From contig JAQISU010000123.1 of the NCBI GenBank assembly GCA_029339505.1, forward strand, positions 248,001-312,000: 64,000 nt of DNA, in the 5' to 3' direction. Source of the DNA: Unio delphinus (taxonomy: Eukaryota > Mollusca > Bivalvia > Unionida > Unionidae). Both the position numbers and the translations under genes were made by a program. Numbering within the stretch: the stretch's first letter is position 1; each line of letters opens with the position of its first letter. Positions 1-13,059 of this stretch are shown piece after piece. Below the pieces are notes generated by a model. That model was not told where the DNA came from. It searched no databases and worked only from the letters and a program-made list of their open reading frames with translations.

Positions 1-940
1 ATCTTCAGGAATTACTTGCAATCGTTAACGTACTAATCCACGTTGAGGAGCAGTTAAACCTAGTCTGTATATTGCATATGTACCCGTGGATCTAACTACG
101 CTGGGACTTTTATGTGTAGTTACAATCCAAATAGGTTCAGTCGCTTTTTTACCACCTTCATGTTCACCGGGTTTATATAAATATCTTAGTCACATTACTT
201 AATACTGGTTCTTTTGAAAAGTCATGTAGTTGTATTGGTATGTTTTTTGTGTGATTGCATTAGTGAGTATCATAGAAGTTGCACGAGTATTTACATTATT
301 TAATGCAGGTATCACACTTGTTAATCTTGTAACCGTTCGCGAGATATCATATCTTTCTGAATTATTTTCTTCACATATTGATATCCAAATAATCGCTCAG
401 CAAGTGTTCAATTTAATTGCTCATCAATTGCCTGATCACGATGAAATTGTGGTATGTCCTCGTCTAATTTCGACATTGCTTTTTAATCAAAGACAATACT
501 GCACCACGAAATTTTTTGTCAGGATCAACCTGTAATAGATGTGGCCATAGTCAACCACTTTATTGTCCAGATCCTCGGCGATAAATCCGTTCAAACGCAG
601 AAGCAACTTAAGTTGCTGTCATTGTTGGTAACAAGCTTTGCTTCTTTATATCTACTCACAACGTCAACGACTGTCAAACCGTATTTGTATGCACACTTAC
701 GTGTTCCAATATTAATAGTATCGTGTGGTAAAAATAATACATTCGCCTGATGATCTTCATCTCGACCGCTGACATCAAACTGTGCGTACTCGATTCGTTT
801 AGGCAGGGGTAGATCAATTCGCCATATTTCCTATCGTGCTAGGAATTTTCAGCAAACAATACGTGTAACATTTGCTGCATCAGCAAGTTAACTAATCGCT
901 GCTCTACCTTTCCAATATCAACTTGGGCTATACTAAATCG
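1..940 (-). pseudogene. Maverick lineage-A integrase, decayed 3' part (window-start copy)
   Basis: Minus-strand remnant of a retrovirus-like integrase. It aligns by eye, in order and orientation, with the integrase of element A (30614-31552): the C-terminal coding end lies at the window start and the N-terminal part near 770-940. The reading frame is broken many times by stops and small indels, so no catalytic core can be read through. It is followed, as in element A, by a PLA2-like remnant on the same strand and an ATPase start on the opposite strand. This shows a second lineage-A insertion that is cut by the window edge. Assignment rests on similarity to the clearer copy, not on this copy alone. 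Confidence 0.75.
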
Positions 941-949
941 ATTATATTA

Positions 950-1345
950 TACTACTGATCGGTTGTTTAATTACCAGCCCCGAATACTAGTTTACCTTTC
1001 ATCGCGGATCTTACTAATCAAAAAGAGATTTTTCATAAATATAATTGAGTGCATGAATTATTTCACATCTGCAATATGTCTTTTTTGTCATTCTTTACTT
1101 TTATAAGCTACATCCTGAATGTGATGCGCATTATCACTTTCATTTATCAGATATTCACCAGGTTTCGTTGATCTTGTTTATCGAGTCGGATATCACGTCT
1201 ACTTCCAGAACCACAATAATTATATCCTGTATGATGTTTTTTTTTTCTCCTGGGTATTTAGCCCATGGAGTTCCTGATAATTTTTCTAATGAAGTAGCGT
1301 TATCACCATCAAACACTGTCGCTAACATAAATGTTATTATATTTC
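950..1345 (-). pseudogene. PLA2-like Maverick gene, decayed (window-start copy)
   Basis: Minus-strand counterpart of the phospholipase A2-like gene at 31504-32061. The recognisable parts are a WAKYPG-like segment, a YNYCG calcium-loop-like segment and a downstream basic region, separated by frameshifts and stops. The N-terminal Cys-rich segment seen in element A is not visible here. A stop codon separates this frame from the integrase frame, unlike in element A. The gene is certainly non-functional in this copy. Confidence 0.65.
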
Positions 1346-1351
1346 TATAAC

Positions 1352-1516
1352 ATGGATGCTATTGATTTCTCAGCGACACGAAAACAAGAACCAGTAAAGC
1401 ATCATCCAGTGCTACTGAATTCTATCCGAATGATAATAATAGGTCCATCTGGGTATGGTAAGACACAATTACTGTTTAATTTTACAATGAGATGGCTCAA
1501 GTGGAATAACCAATAA
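1352..1516 (+). pseudogene. A32-like packaging ATPase, truncated after Walker A (window-start copy)
   Basis: The 54 codons correspond closely to the start of the element-A ATPase at 32078, including the leading IDFSATRK segment and a P-loop. The P-loop reads GPSGYGKTQ, so the Walker A glycine and lysine are kept but one small residue is replaced by Tyr. Similarity stops at about 1510 after the WLKWN segment, where a stop codon and unrelated DNA follow, so this is either a truncated element or a rearrangement junction. Family knowledge: FtsK/HerA-type ATPases package DNA into Maverick/adintovirus capsids. This fragment lacks Walker B and cannot function. Confidence 0.8.
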
Positions 1517-1519
1517 AAA

Positions 1520-2780
1520 CCGAATTTAAGAAAGGCAATGCCATGTACAGATATGCCTCTCACTTTGATAACGTATGCGAATGTAATCTGATATGTACCA
1601 ACAACTTGAAACAAAATATAAGCAGAGGGAAACCTCACTTCAAAATTATTTTTGTTTCAAAATTGTTTCTGTCGTCATTTTTGGAACATACCTAAACACC
1701 ACTATTCAATGACAGAACAGGGAAAAGACAAATAAAAGCTTGGATATGTCTGAAAAATTGAGGAGATATTCCTAATGTTCTTAACCAGCTCTGTATGTTA
1801 GGATGGGACTATGGGATATCCACAAATAACAGAAGTAAAGAGTTATCTTAAAGTTGCAAGTGTGTGCATGTTTGGAAAATGGTAAAAGTTTGGATATATA
1901 TTTTTTCTCTTGACACTTCTAAAGCGACGAGTTTGTGCAAGTGTCAAAAACTAAAGTTATATAACTTCATGCAAACGCTATTTTTCGTGGTAGGTTTTGG
2001 ATCGAACAGATGTCAACTTCCAAGTCACAGAAGATAGAAAGATACAGAAAAAGACAACGATATTTCAGAGACAACCTCACAGAAAGAGTAGTGTCTCCAA
2101 AAAGAAAATTATTTTGTATGGGCAAAAAACATTTATTCAATTACACACACGAGCTCTACGACCTGTGCTTTGGTCTAAGCATTGTACATTTAATATATAA
2201 CAATCGGACATGTAACAATCATGTCTACAAGTTATCTACCTATTCATCTCTTTGCAAAGTACTTTACACATTTCATATTACTCAACACGTTTAATTTTAT
2301 AAACTCCCTAATCCCATTTGCACCATGATCTCTCCATATTTAAGAGTTCCTGCACAAATCATAGTTATCGTTCTTATATTCCTCACTTTTGTCCATGTAA
2401 AGTCTGTACATATTTAATTTCCATGTAATACTTTAAACCACATGTACAGCCATATACTTTTACTGTATTTTCTCTTCCACCTTTCAGTTCAAAACCCTTT
2501 AGATTCACCCAACTTCACATCACGACCGTACTGTTAAGTTCTGATACAGTTACTTATTTAAACTCAAACTCTAACTTCTACTTCCTCATCTTCTTTACAA
2601 AACAAATACTCAGCCTCGTTCTGCTTCTCTTTCATTACGCGTACGTTGAAGGAACTCTTCAAATAACAGAATATATGTACAAACTTATCATGCTGTTGTT
2701 GAGCGGATGGATCTGTTCTTGACAAGTAAAGGCTCCAAAAGAACGTTCTAACAAATATGAATCGAATATATTTGTTAACT
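1520..2780. other. Stretch without recognisable gene
   Basis: AT-rich DNA following the broken ATPase. Two overlapping short plus-strand frames at 1997-2294 are rich in Lys/Arg but show no domain or start context, and I regard them as chance frames. No repeat or RNA gene is evident. Confidence 0.5.
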
Positions 2781-2790
2781 TGATCTAGAA

Positions 2791-3099
2791 CCGCTCCGGT
2801 GACCTAGTGGCTAAGCGTCTGCCGCAAGAGCGGGAGGTCGTGGGTTCGATCCCCGGCCGAGTCATACCAAAGACTTATAAAAATGATACTAACAGCTGCC
2901 TCGCTTGACGCTCAGCATTAGGAGGTTAATGTTAGGACTAGTCGACCTGGTGTCAGGATAATGTGACTGGGTGGGACCTTATGCAACAGTGCTAGACATC
3001 ACTATAAACTGCCTCACTGCAGACATCGTAGTGATATGACTGAAACATTGTTAAAGCTACGTTAAAAATCCAAATCAAACAAACAAACAAACAAACACT
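2791..3099 (+). repeat. tRNA-derived SINE, family 1, copy 1
   Basis: The head resembles a tRNA with an A box around CTAGTGGCTAAGCGTC and a B box around GGTTCGATCCC, about 30 bp apart. A roughly 200-bp unrelated body follows, ending in CTACGTTAAAAATCC and a (CAAA)n tail. A second copy at 40881-41185 shares head, body and tail with scattered differences, which shows an interspersed family. The tRNA part has no reliable cloverleaf, so it is a SINE and not a functional tRNA. The name of the family is not known to me. Confidence 0.85.
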
Positions 3100-3364
3100 T
3101 GGTCTACCTTTCTTCTATGCAACACTTGGCCAAGATAATCTTGTATTCACTAGCTTGGACTTCTCCTCTCCCCTTAGCTTGTAATGAAACTCGTAGATAT
3201 TATCTTGTATTTCCATTGGTAAGCTTTGGATATCACTAGTTACATTCTTGTCACTTACTGGAACTCCAATCCATTCCATGTTAATTCAAAGAAAGCTAAC
3301 AGGGCAATGACCAAAGAAGCCTTAAAACTCTCTGTGAGATTATAATGTAGAGACTAACAGTAAT

Positions 3365-3419
3365 ACATATAACTACATATTATATATATACATATATATA
3401 CACATACACACACACATAT

Positions 3420-3504
<85 letters not shown>

Positions 3505-3540
3505 GAATAAATAGAGATAAACAGTTTTATTTATATATAT
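3365..3540. repeat. (TA)n/(CA)n microsatellite
   Basis: Compound simple repeat: ACATATAT/CACACA units passing into an uninterrupted (TA)n tract of about 70 bp. Any open frame here is an artefact of the dinucleotide repeat. Confidence 0.95.
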
Positions 3541-3548
3541 ATATTACA

Positions 3549-4121
3549 TTAATGAAGGTCGTAAAGTGCTTTGGAATTTAGACCTTTTGGATATACTGTA
3601 TTAAGACGGTGAATCCAGTATGTTTCTTTTAGCAAACGTTCCATTTCTGATTCAGCTATAACAATAGGTTGAAAGGAAAAATCTTGCACAGTATGAGAAC
3701 TATTGTTAAAGTGTACGGCAACATGAGATGAAAAAGATTTATGGATATAATTTTTTATGTCAGATCTATGTTGGTTCATACGTTTAGATATTTGTTGACT
3801 AGTTTGTCCAATATATTGGACGTCACATTTTTTGCATGTGATCAAATAAATAACGTTTGATGTTGCACAATTAGTATCACAATGCATATTAAACGTTTCA
3901 TTTGTATTACTACTACTGAAAGAAGTACTTTCATTAATAAGAGAACAGTGCGAACATCTAGGTCTATTACATTTAGTTGCTGATCCTTTTTTGTACGATG
4001 TTTTTTCTAATTTAGAATTAATTAGGTAATCTTTAAGATTTTTTGTCCTTTTATAAGTCCTTTTTTTTGTCCTTTTTATAACTTTAAAAGTTTGATAAAG
4101 CATTAAAGCGAAACCGGTCAC
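3549..4121 (-). pseudogene. Penelope-like element, GIY-YIG endonuclease 3' fragment
   Basis: A 190-aa open frame on the minus strand. The C-terminal half is a GIY-YIG nuclease domain: a VIYLITC..C start (IY strand) is followed by YIGQTS (YIG motif), a conserved Arg in ISKRMNQHR, and a Glu in the region before the terminal tryptophan/histidine segment. The N-terminal half is Lys-rich with a CNRPRCSHC cluster. In Penelope-like retroelements such a Cys-containing linker and GIY-YIG domain follow the reverse transcriptase. No RT is seen upstream (4122-4925), so this copy is 5'-truncated, as is common for these elements. It is bounded on its 3' side by the (TA)n tract. I am confident of the domain and fairly confident of the element class. 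Confidence 0.85.
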
Positions 4122-4925
4122 AACATTAATACGTGTTGGCGTTGTTTATTTTATATCTTAAAACTCTCTCTCATATATATCCCCTATTTTGTTTTATAAA
4201 CCCAGTTCTTGGTCCTAGAAAAGTACCATTCATACGTTAGGACACAGTAATTTAACATACAATGTTTGCATTTACATTTCATAACAAATGCCATTGTCTG
4301 GCATTCTACGTTACATGTTCATTTTTAAGAAAAGGCTAAAACGAACAAATAACAAACAAACAAACAAATAGGACAAAATTCATATTTCTCTCTTTATCTG
4401 TCACACACGTTTAAAATCTTGTCAGCTACTACTTGTTTTCCAATGTAGATGTTTCTATCATGTGCATATTTTCAGTATTCGTTTAACCAACAAGCTACAC
4501 ACACACACACATGTACACAACTTCAGTGCCTACAAGTTGACGAATATTTTCACACCGTAAAGGTTGTGAAAGCATCCAGATGAAAACGCAAGGTTTTTAC
4601 AGAATGAGTCTCTTGGTCATTTAAAGGCTCCACTTTCATGTTTTAGTTGGTTCGTATTGTTTGTAAAATGTCCACAAGGAATCGGTTGGTAAACGAAACT
4701 CCAGAAAGCAAATCACTAAGACATACCACAAGTAGACCCCAATTCATGGGACACAGTTCACCTAATAAGTGTTGGCAATCCTCCACCATTTAAATACTGT
4801 CATTGATTTACTTCCACGGCAATCAATGTATTACGAATGACAACGGTCGTCCGTTTTTATATCCTTTTTTTCGGAGGCAATACGGGTATTTTCGGCACAG
4901 TGATAATCGTACTTCAGTAGCGAAT
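4122..4925. other. Stretch without recognisable gene
   Basis: AT-rich spacer with a short (AAAC)n run near 4350-4370 and a (CA)n run near 4495-4515. No RT domain of the neighbouring Penelope fragment and no lineage-B gene could be read in either strand. Confidence 0.5.
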
Positions 4926-5306
4926 TTAAATGGTTGTCACTAGTTCACACATACTTCGTTGAGAAGTTTCCTCTTGAATAGCTAAGTCGACATTGTGTAA
5001 AAGAATTTGGTAATCCTCTTCTTCTGAAATTCGTTGCAGTATGTGTACCTCGTAGTAAAAAGAATCAGTCACAACAAACCAATCCTTTTCGCCCACGCCC
5101 AGTTGAACAATGACTGAATACTGGAACACTTTCATCTGAATCAGGTGCCTTATAGCATTCATGTACCAGTAGTTTAAACATCGGTGATGTAACAGATGCA
5201 ATTGGATTTTGCGCTTGACCTGTATTTTGACCAACTCTCGGTAAATGCGTTCTCTCAACTCCACAGGCAAACCACGAATGTTTTCTTGTAACGTATCCAT
5301 GTCCAT
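4926..5306 (-). pseudogene. Copy D: GLP-motif protein related to the gene at 57655
   Basis: A 126-aa minus-strand frame whose start reads NIRGLPVELRERIYREL. This matches the NIQGLPHELQEKIYKDV segment of the intact lineage-B gene at 57655-58038, directly behind the BIR gene there. The order on the minus strand here (BIR remnant, then this frame) is the same as in element B. The C-terminal two thirds have drifted beyond recognition and may be frame-shifted. A short GLP-type segment is also attached to the end of the BIR remnant at about 5710-5770, so this gene may have been duplicated in tandem. Function unknown; the GLP..L..IY pattern is faintly F-box-like, which I would not press. Confidence 0.6.
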
Positions 5307-5707
5307 ATCAGTCAGTGTTTATACCCACGTTGTGAATCACTTCTGAATGTCTCTTAGTTTTATTTAAGTTTCCTTTTCTTTATTGGAGGAGTTTGACAAA
5401 CAAAAGGGCATGGTTTCTTCTGATGCACTTTCACCCTATAGTACATCCTTACACGCACACAGTATTTGTTGGTACTTAAGTTCACAAAAGACTTTTCGTA
5501 AAGGTGTGATGTCCACAGGTCCATCTCATACATAACATGGTAAATTTAAACAGTCATTGTAATTCTGCCGTCTGGAATTTCACAATTCATTTCAGTCTTG
5601 AAATACGTACCTCGCTATACATTAGGTAGTTTTTGAAGGTCCGACACTATGGACACTTTCAAATTAATCATCAATGTCTCTCATGGCGTTTAGATGCCAT
5701 GCATAAC

Positions 5708-6237
5708 TTAAAAGTTGATGATTGTTTCTTGCGTACGTTGACTAGCTCTTTGAACAAGTTCTCTCAACTTCAAAGGCAAACCACGAAGGTTCTTATGCAA
5801 AGATATTTCTGAGGTCGTCCCACTAAAGATAGGTAGTGACAATTCGGAATCTTTCTGTTCCTGCTGGTAATGTGACACACTGCAGCTGAAACACTTGACT
5901 TTATCCTCTTCGCTCAAGTAGAAATATAAGACTGTGGCTAATTCTACAGGGCAGGTTCTGCCAGATATTCTGACCATTTTCCTTTGAAGATTTAGAATCG
6001 ACTCTCAGACTCACAGTATTCAGCCACACGCACAGGAACAAATTCGTCTTTCACAGGATCAGTTCCATGAGAATTCGGTGAAGTCCGCAGTAGTTTACTT
6101 AGGGTTGCAGGACATCCGGAGAGTGGTAGATGCATCGTCTCACGCGGAGAGTAACATCCAGTAAAGTGTCCACGATAACGAGAGGCATCGTTTTCGCATC
6201 CATCAGGTTTAAAGGATGAGCCAGAACGAAAAATCAC
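5708..6237 (-). pseudogene. Copy D: decayed BIR-domain (IAP-like) gene
   Basis: Two adjoining minus-strand frames (5992-6237 and 5708-5977) correspond to the N-terminal and BIR parts of the intact gene at 57094-57642. The first keeps a KPDGCENDASRYRG segment, and the second keeps LSEEDKVKCFSC, the first two zinc ligands of a BIR domain. The later His and Cys ligands are lost and the frame runs into a GLP-type segment belonging to the next gene. The gene is therefore broken by a frameshift and by loss of the C-terminal zinc ligands. It is the only recognisable part of this lineage-B copy besides its neighbour. Confidence 0.75.
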
Positions 6238-6250
6238 TAATCAGTTCAAA

Positions 6251-6730
6251 ATGTTTAATGAAGTGAGAATGTTATATGATACATTATTTAATAAACAAGA
6301 TAATAATAGAGCTCCAATAAAACTGGAAAATATATTTGGGAGATTTACGATTCCTCAATTGACACAAGATGAATAAAAACATTTAGATGGTGATATAAGG
6401 CTTTCTGAACTTCAAAATCTCTAAAAACGTGAGTAACAGTCCAGAAAGTTATGGATGCACTATTCTTTTAGAAGGAGTTTGGGTAGTTTGGGATAAATTT
6501 AATTAATCAAGGGTTCAAAAAAATAATCTGTACCATAGGGAGAGGGAATATTCACAGTACTGCAAAACGAAATTAAATGTAGAGAACATTTATAAAAATT
6601 GGAGACCTATTACTTTGTTAAGTATTTCGTATAAAATAGCATCATCAATACTAGCTAGCGAGTAAAATCTGTTACCAGAATCAATGCATCAAAGTCGAAA
6701 AGGCTTTATGAAAGATATATATATATACTG
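6251..6730 (+). pseudogene. L1/Tx1-like LINE fragment (linker and RT start)
   Basis: In one plus-strand frame with several stops one reads a segment preceding the reverse transcriptase and then NWRPITLLSISYKIASS, which resembles the conserved RT start of L1/Tx1-type non-LTR elements. A QxR-GF-like segment follows near 6690-6715. No catalytic motif C is present before the sequence becomes unrelated at about 6730. This is a short dead fragment; assignment to clade is tentative. Confidence 0.6.
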
Positions 6731-7029
6731 TGCAAGTATTAAGACCGATATGTGTGCTTTACAAAAGAGAATATTATGAACAGTATTATTTTAGCAGTTC
6801 TTTTTTGGGGAACATGTTTTACTCTTTCTCTTGGAAATTTATACAGGAAGTGCTTTCTCCTTTAAAGTTTGCCTTCGAAAGGGTAGTTCAATTCACATTG
6901 GTCCTCCGCTATTTCCCAACTCTCACCTGTGGTTCCTATCAGCTGTTTGCATGAGACAGCGGCCACACCCCGGCAAACCGCTTCGACTGGCAGGCTAAAC
7001 TAGATGAGGGTAGCCAGTAGGTCTCGAGC

Positions 7030-9243
7030 CTTCCGGTGATCTTAGAGACTTACTCAACTCAACATGCGGAGATTGCTCAGGCAGACTGGGCGGATGAGAT
7101 CAATCAGAAGATCCAACGGCCACGAAGGCGGTTCAGCAATGCACCATGGAACGCAGAGGGCACGTCGGAACACAAAAGAAGACACGCCATCCACTGCAGC
7201 CAAAGACAGCTGTAACGATTTTTCGTGCCACTGGACTCCGATTTTTGCGGCCGATAGGTTGAAGCTGCTCCGACGTAACAACTTCTTCACCATAATCTCC
7301 TTCACGCGCAGGTTGTTATTTTGTGAAACAATCTTCACTAAAACTTCTGCGTCCTCTTTCTTTCTACTCTGCATGTCTTCCAAGTCCAACGGCGATTGGT
7401 GAAGGACGAGGTTACTACTGGCAGTCGTTAGTGCAAAGCCTATACGGAGGGGGTCAGTGGGACAAGTGGTCATTTTTCTTTGCACCAGGTGAGCAAAGAA
7501 GTTCGACAGTATCCCAGACGACACGACTGAGCAGCCCTGTTTAGGTCATCACTGCTTACCCTACTAAGAGACCCAAAATGCGGTCGACACCATAATCAAA
7601 GATAGATAAAGAATATACGCTAAGGTTTCAGGGAAGAACAGACCTCATAGCCAGAGAAACTGGGCCGATACAAGACTGGCATTGTCGCTCTTAGTGAAAC
7701 ACGTCTAGCTGATGTAGGATTTGTCAACGAACCCTGAGGGTGGCTACAGATTCTTCAGGAAGGAAAAACAGAAGATGAACCTAAAATCCACGCAGACGGG
7801 TTTTGCATTCGTACTGCACTTTTGAGTCAATTCCCAGTGGTTCATACGCATGTGAACGAACGCTTGATGTAACTCCGCGTCTGTGTCCCCTTCTCTAAGA
7901 ATGGTATATCACTATCACCAGTTCGTATCCCCCAATTTCACTAGCAGCGAAGAAGAGAAGGAGGTCTTCTAAGAAAGTCTCAATGCCCTCGTAAAAGCTA
8001 CTTCAGCATGCAATAAACTCGTTGCACTTGGCGACTTTAACCCCCAAGTCGGACACGACTATGTGAGCTGGAATCGAGTATTGGGACATCATCGAATCGG
8101 AAAAATAAATACGAATTGACTGCTTCTACTGTCGATATGCGCAGAGAATAATCTGTCCATCTCGAACACACTCTTTCTTTCGAAAAGAATGTATAAAGTG
8201 ACTTGGATGCATCCCAGATCCAAACAAAGGCATCTGATCGACTGTATTATTGTCCGCAACAGATATGTCCGCGATGTACGGATAACAAGAGCCTTTTGGG
8301 AAGCCGAGTCCACCGATTAGTCAGGGCTAGCCTTGATCTCAACATTGTCCCGCCACAGCGCAAATAGACGAAGCTTACACGTGGGTGAGAGAGCAAACTC
8401 AAGCTCAGATTGACAACATACAGACTGCGTACTGATAAGTCAATCTCAAAGTGAAACAAGCTCAAGGATAAGAGGAACAAAAAGAAAAGTCCACTAAGAC
8501 TGGTTAGACGAAAATAACGACGTTATAAGCATCCTCCTTCAACAAAAGCGTGAGGTCTATATAGAATAAAAGAACGACGTTGACTTAGTCTCAAAACGTG
8601 ATCCCTTCAAACACCAGCATGCATAGCAAAGCCCAGAGAGAACTCCGCATTATGCAAAATAGCTGGTTCGACAACAAATCAGACGAAGTTCAGCATTACG
8701 CAGACACCAAAAACTCGAAAGAGTTTTTCGGATCCCATAATGATACCTATGGATCGTTGAAAGCCTACAGCACCCAGCTAATCTCTTCTAACGGGACCAC
8801 TCTGCAAGAGGAGAAAGAGAATACCACAGAAACATGGATAGAACACTTCTCCAATCGTGCGAGCCATGAAAATGACAAGCTCTGGGAAGACCCCAGGCAC
8901 GGATAGAAATCCTGTTGAACACTTCAAAGAAGCTGACCCTAAGGTACTTGAGGAACTGCAAAGCATCCTGGTCAGCATTTGGGACGAGGAGTTAATTTCA
9001 CAGGAATTCAAAGACTCAATGATTGTCACGTTATAAAATAACAAAGAAAACAAAGCTGAATGTGGCAACTATTGAGTCATATCACTCCTGCAATTGCAGG
9101 CAAGACTATGGTGCACGTCCTTCTCAACCATCTGGTCGCTAATGTATCGGAATCCATATTGCTGGAGGCCCAGTGTGGCTTCAGACCAGATAGTAGCGCA
9201 ACCTACATGAACTTCACAGTGAGAAAAATTCAGGAAAGGTAGA
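7030..9243 (+). pseudogene. APE-type non-LTR retrotransposon (LINE), heavily decayed
   Basis: A plus-strand LINE remnant. The endonuclease region begins near 7670 with a segment reading VALSETRLADVG. It continues near 8215-8290 with an LIDCIIVRNRYVRDVRITRA stretch, typical of the endonuclease end in RTE-like elements annotated in molluscs as craniofacial development protein 2-like. The RT start (ECGNY and later EAQCGFRPDSS) is read at 9057-9200. Frames are interrupted repeatedly. Minus-strand frames at 7054-7524 are shadows or 5' UTR. The element is 3'-truncated after the first RT motifs. The segment 7030-7560 is included only because it looks contiguous. Confidence 0.65.
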
Positions 9244-9555
9244 TTGAACAAAACATGTTTGGGAAGGATGCATGCTTTGCATGGGCAGAATTTATGACAT
9301 TCGAATAAGATGGAAACTTTCTTGAAACTTCACACGAGGGTGTCTAGAAAAATCAAAATATAACGCTTAACAAGAGACCTATAGTATATTGTACAGACCT
9401 TGGCTGCCAAATGGGGCTAAATTTATACATCATTTCTTTCATGAACAAGATATATATTTATTAAACGAAAAGGTTTCTATGAGTTATATTTTTGTCACTC
9501 TAGGTTACACAATATTATGGTATTATAAGTGCAACCAGGCATTACATTTGTTAGG

Positions 9556-9795
9556 GGCCCCAAGTGGCCGAGTGGTCTAAAGCGCTCTCCGTTACGGATC
9601 ACTGCCATCTCATCTCTGTCTGCGTGGGTTCGAGTCTCGGATTCGGCCAATGTGGATATGTGAGAAAGCTTGCCAGTAGCTTCTCGTGGGTCGGTTGCTC
9701 TTTCCGGGATTTTTGGGTTCTTCCTCCACCATTAAAACTGGCCGCTATGTAAAGCCTATATTGTGCTGAAAAATGGTGTTAAACCATAAAAGACA
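9556..9795 (+). repeat. tRNA-derived SINE, family 2, copy 1
   Basis: The head reads AGTGGCCGAGTGGTCTAAAG (A box, Leu/Ser-tRNA-like) and GGGTTCGAGTC (B box), with an about 130-bp body ending in a TTGTGCTGAAAAATGGTGTTAAAC tail. Copies at 46262-46505 and, 5'-truncated, at 16122-16310 share the body. The long spacing between A and B box fits derivation from a class II tRNA. The open frames crossing it (9564-9752) are not genes. Confidence 0.85.
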
Positions 9796-9883
9796 AACAA
9801 ATTACATTTGCTTTGAAAGATTAAATTTGCAAATGAGAAAAGATATGTACCTTTCGAAGTTAAACTCAAGAATCGACAAGGAT

Positions 9884-11639
<1,756 letters not shown>

Positions 11640-11640
<1 letters not shown>

Positions 11641-11990
11641 CGTCAGGCTAATTGTATTGAAATGTATCAATGGCTAATTGTATAAAAATGTATCAAAATG
11701 TATCAATTGCTAATTGTATCAAAATGTATCAATGGCCAATTGTATAAAAATGTATCAAAATGTATAAATGGCTAATTGTATCAAAATGTATCAATGGCTA
11801 ATTGTATAAAAATGTATAAATGACTAATTGTATCAAAATGTATCAAAATGTATAATGGCTAATTGTATCAAAATGTATCAAAATGTATCAATGGCTAATT
11901 GTATCAAAATGTATCAATGTCTAATTGTATCAAAATGTATAAATGGCTAATTGTATCAAAATGTATCAATGGCTAATTGTATCAATATAT
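11640..11990. repeat. Minisatellite, unit of about 26 bp
   Basis: About a dozen tandem copies of a unit like TGGCTAATTGTATCAAAATG plus TATCAA, with variants in which part of the unit (AAAATGTATC) is repeated once more. Variant units alternate, which suggests local expansion by slippage or unequal exchange. No spacer diversity, so it is not a CRISPR-like array. Confidence 0.93.
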
Positions 11991-13050
11991 GTCCTCGTCC
12001 ATTCATCTGTCCATTAGTCTGTCATTCCGTTGCTGCTTTTCGCACAATAACTGGTTTACACAAGATAACTTATCTTAGGGCCAACATGGCAATGCCAGCA
12101 ACAGCACACTGTACGTTGTAGAAGGAAACTGATTTACACACAAGAACTTTAGCTTAAGATCGCATATATTGGACAAGCCTTCTGTGAGGTTTGCTCATGC
12201 AAAAGAGTAAAAGATAACGATATTTGTATTTGGGTCAAAGGTCAAAGTTGATGCTAACTGTGCCTCAATGAAAAAATGGTTCTCTCATATTAACTTAAGC
12301 TCAGAAATGTACCTTGAAATGCTTTAATGAAAGCTTGCACTTTAAATTTAACAAATTGAATGGGGGCGGGCCAAAACTTTTTTTGAAAAAAAGGTTAAGG
12401 AACTGTGACGCAAAATAGAAATGCTTTGTGTATTAAAAATGTAGCTTCTGAAGAAAATAGTACAGATGGGTTGCATATGGGGTAAAAATATAAACCTACT
12501 GAATGTCTACGATAACTTACCATATATATTTCAAATTATTGTTTCTTTCGATCTTAGTTTTGAAATGCTTACCTTTATTGTGATTAGCCAACTTAATATT
12601 TAGTCCTTATTCTATTATATTAAATATTAATTTAAGATATCAAACGATTCGCTTATATCAAAAGATTTTGAAGTTTTAATACACAATATTTCGAATTATC
12701 AAAAGTTACTTCCTGATTGGGCAGTGCCAGATGCTTTATCTGCTTGGGAAACGGACGCATCCGCCCATACACGAGTATCATGCTGCCTTTCAGGTCGGCT
12801 TTGGTTAGGGAGTAAACCCTAAACGAAAATCCGAAGTGGAGAACTAAGGCAGTTGGACGATGTACTATATCCCTTTCTGGCAACTCCTTGGTCTAGAGAG
12901 ATTTGGGCTCCGCCAGACGACTAGTGCCTAAGACACACTGATAATGCTGGACAAATCTGAAGTTGCCATACCGAATCGGTCGTCGCCCGGTGTCTACATG
13001 GACCGCGCCTGTCGTTGTCCACCAGGACGGAGGTGACAAGTGTGCTACTG
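11991..13050. other. Stretch without recognisable gene
   Basis: No gene can be supported. The minus-strand frame at 12653-12883 has no start context or domain. From about 12850 the GC content rises towards the LINE that begins near 13060, so part of this may be its 5' UTR. Confidence 0.45.
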
Positions 13051-13059
13051 GTACTTTGC

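Noticed and set aside
2791..2870. tRNA gene at the SINE heads (also 9556, 40881, 46262)
   Set aside because: A and B boxes are present but the sequences continue into shared SINE bodies and do not fold into complete cloverleaves.
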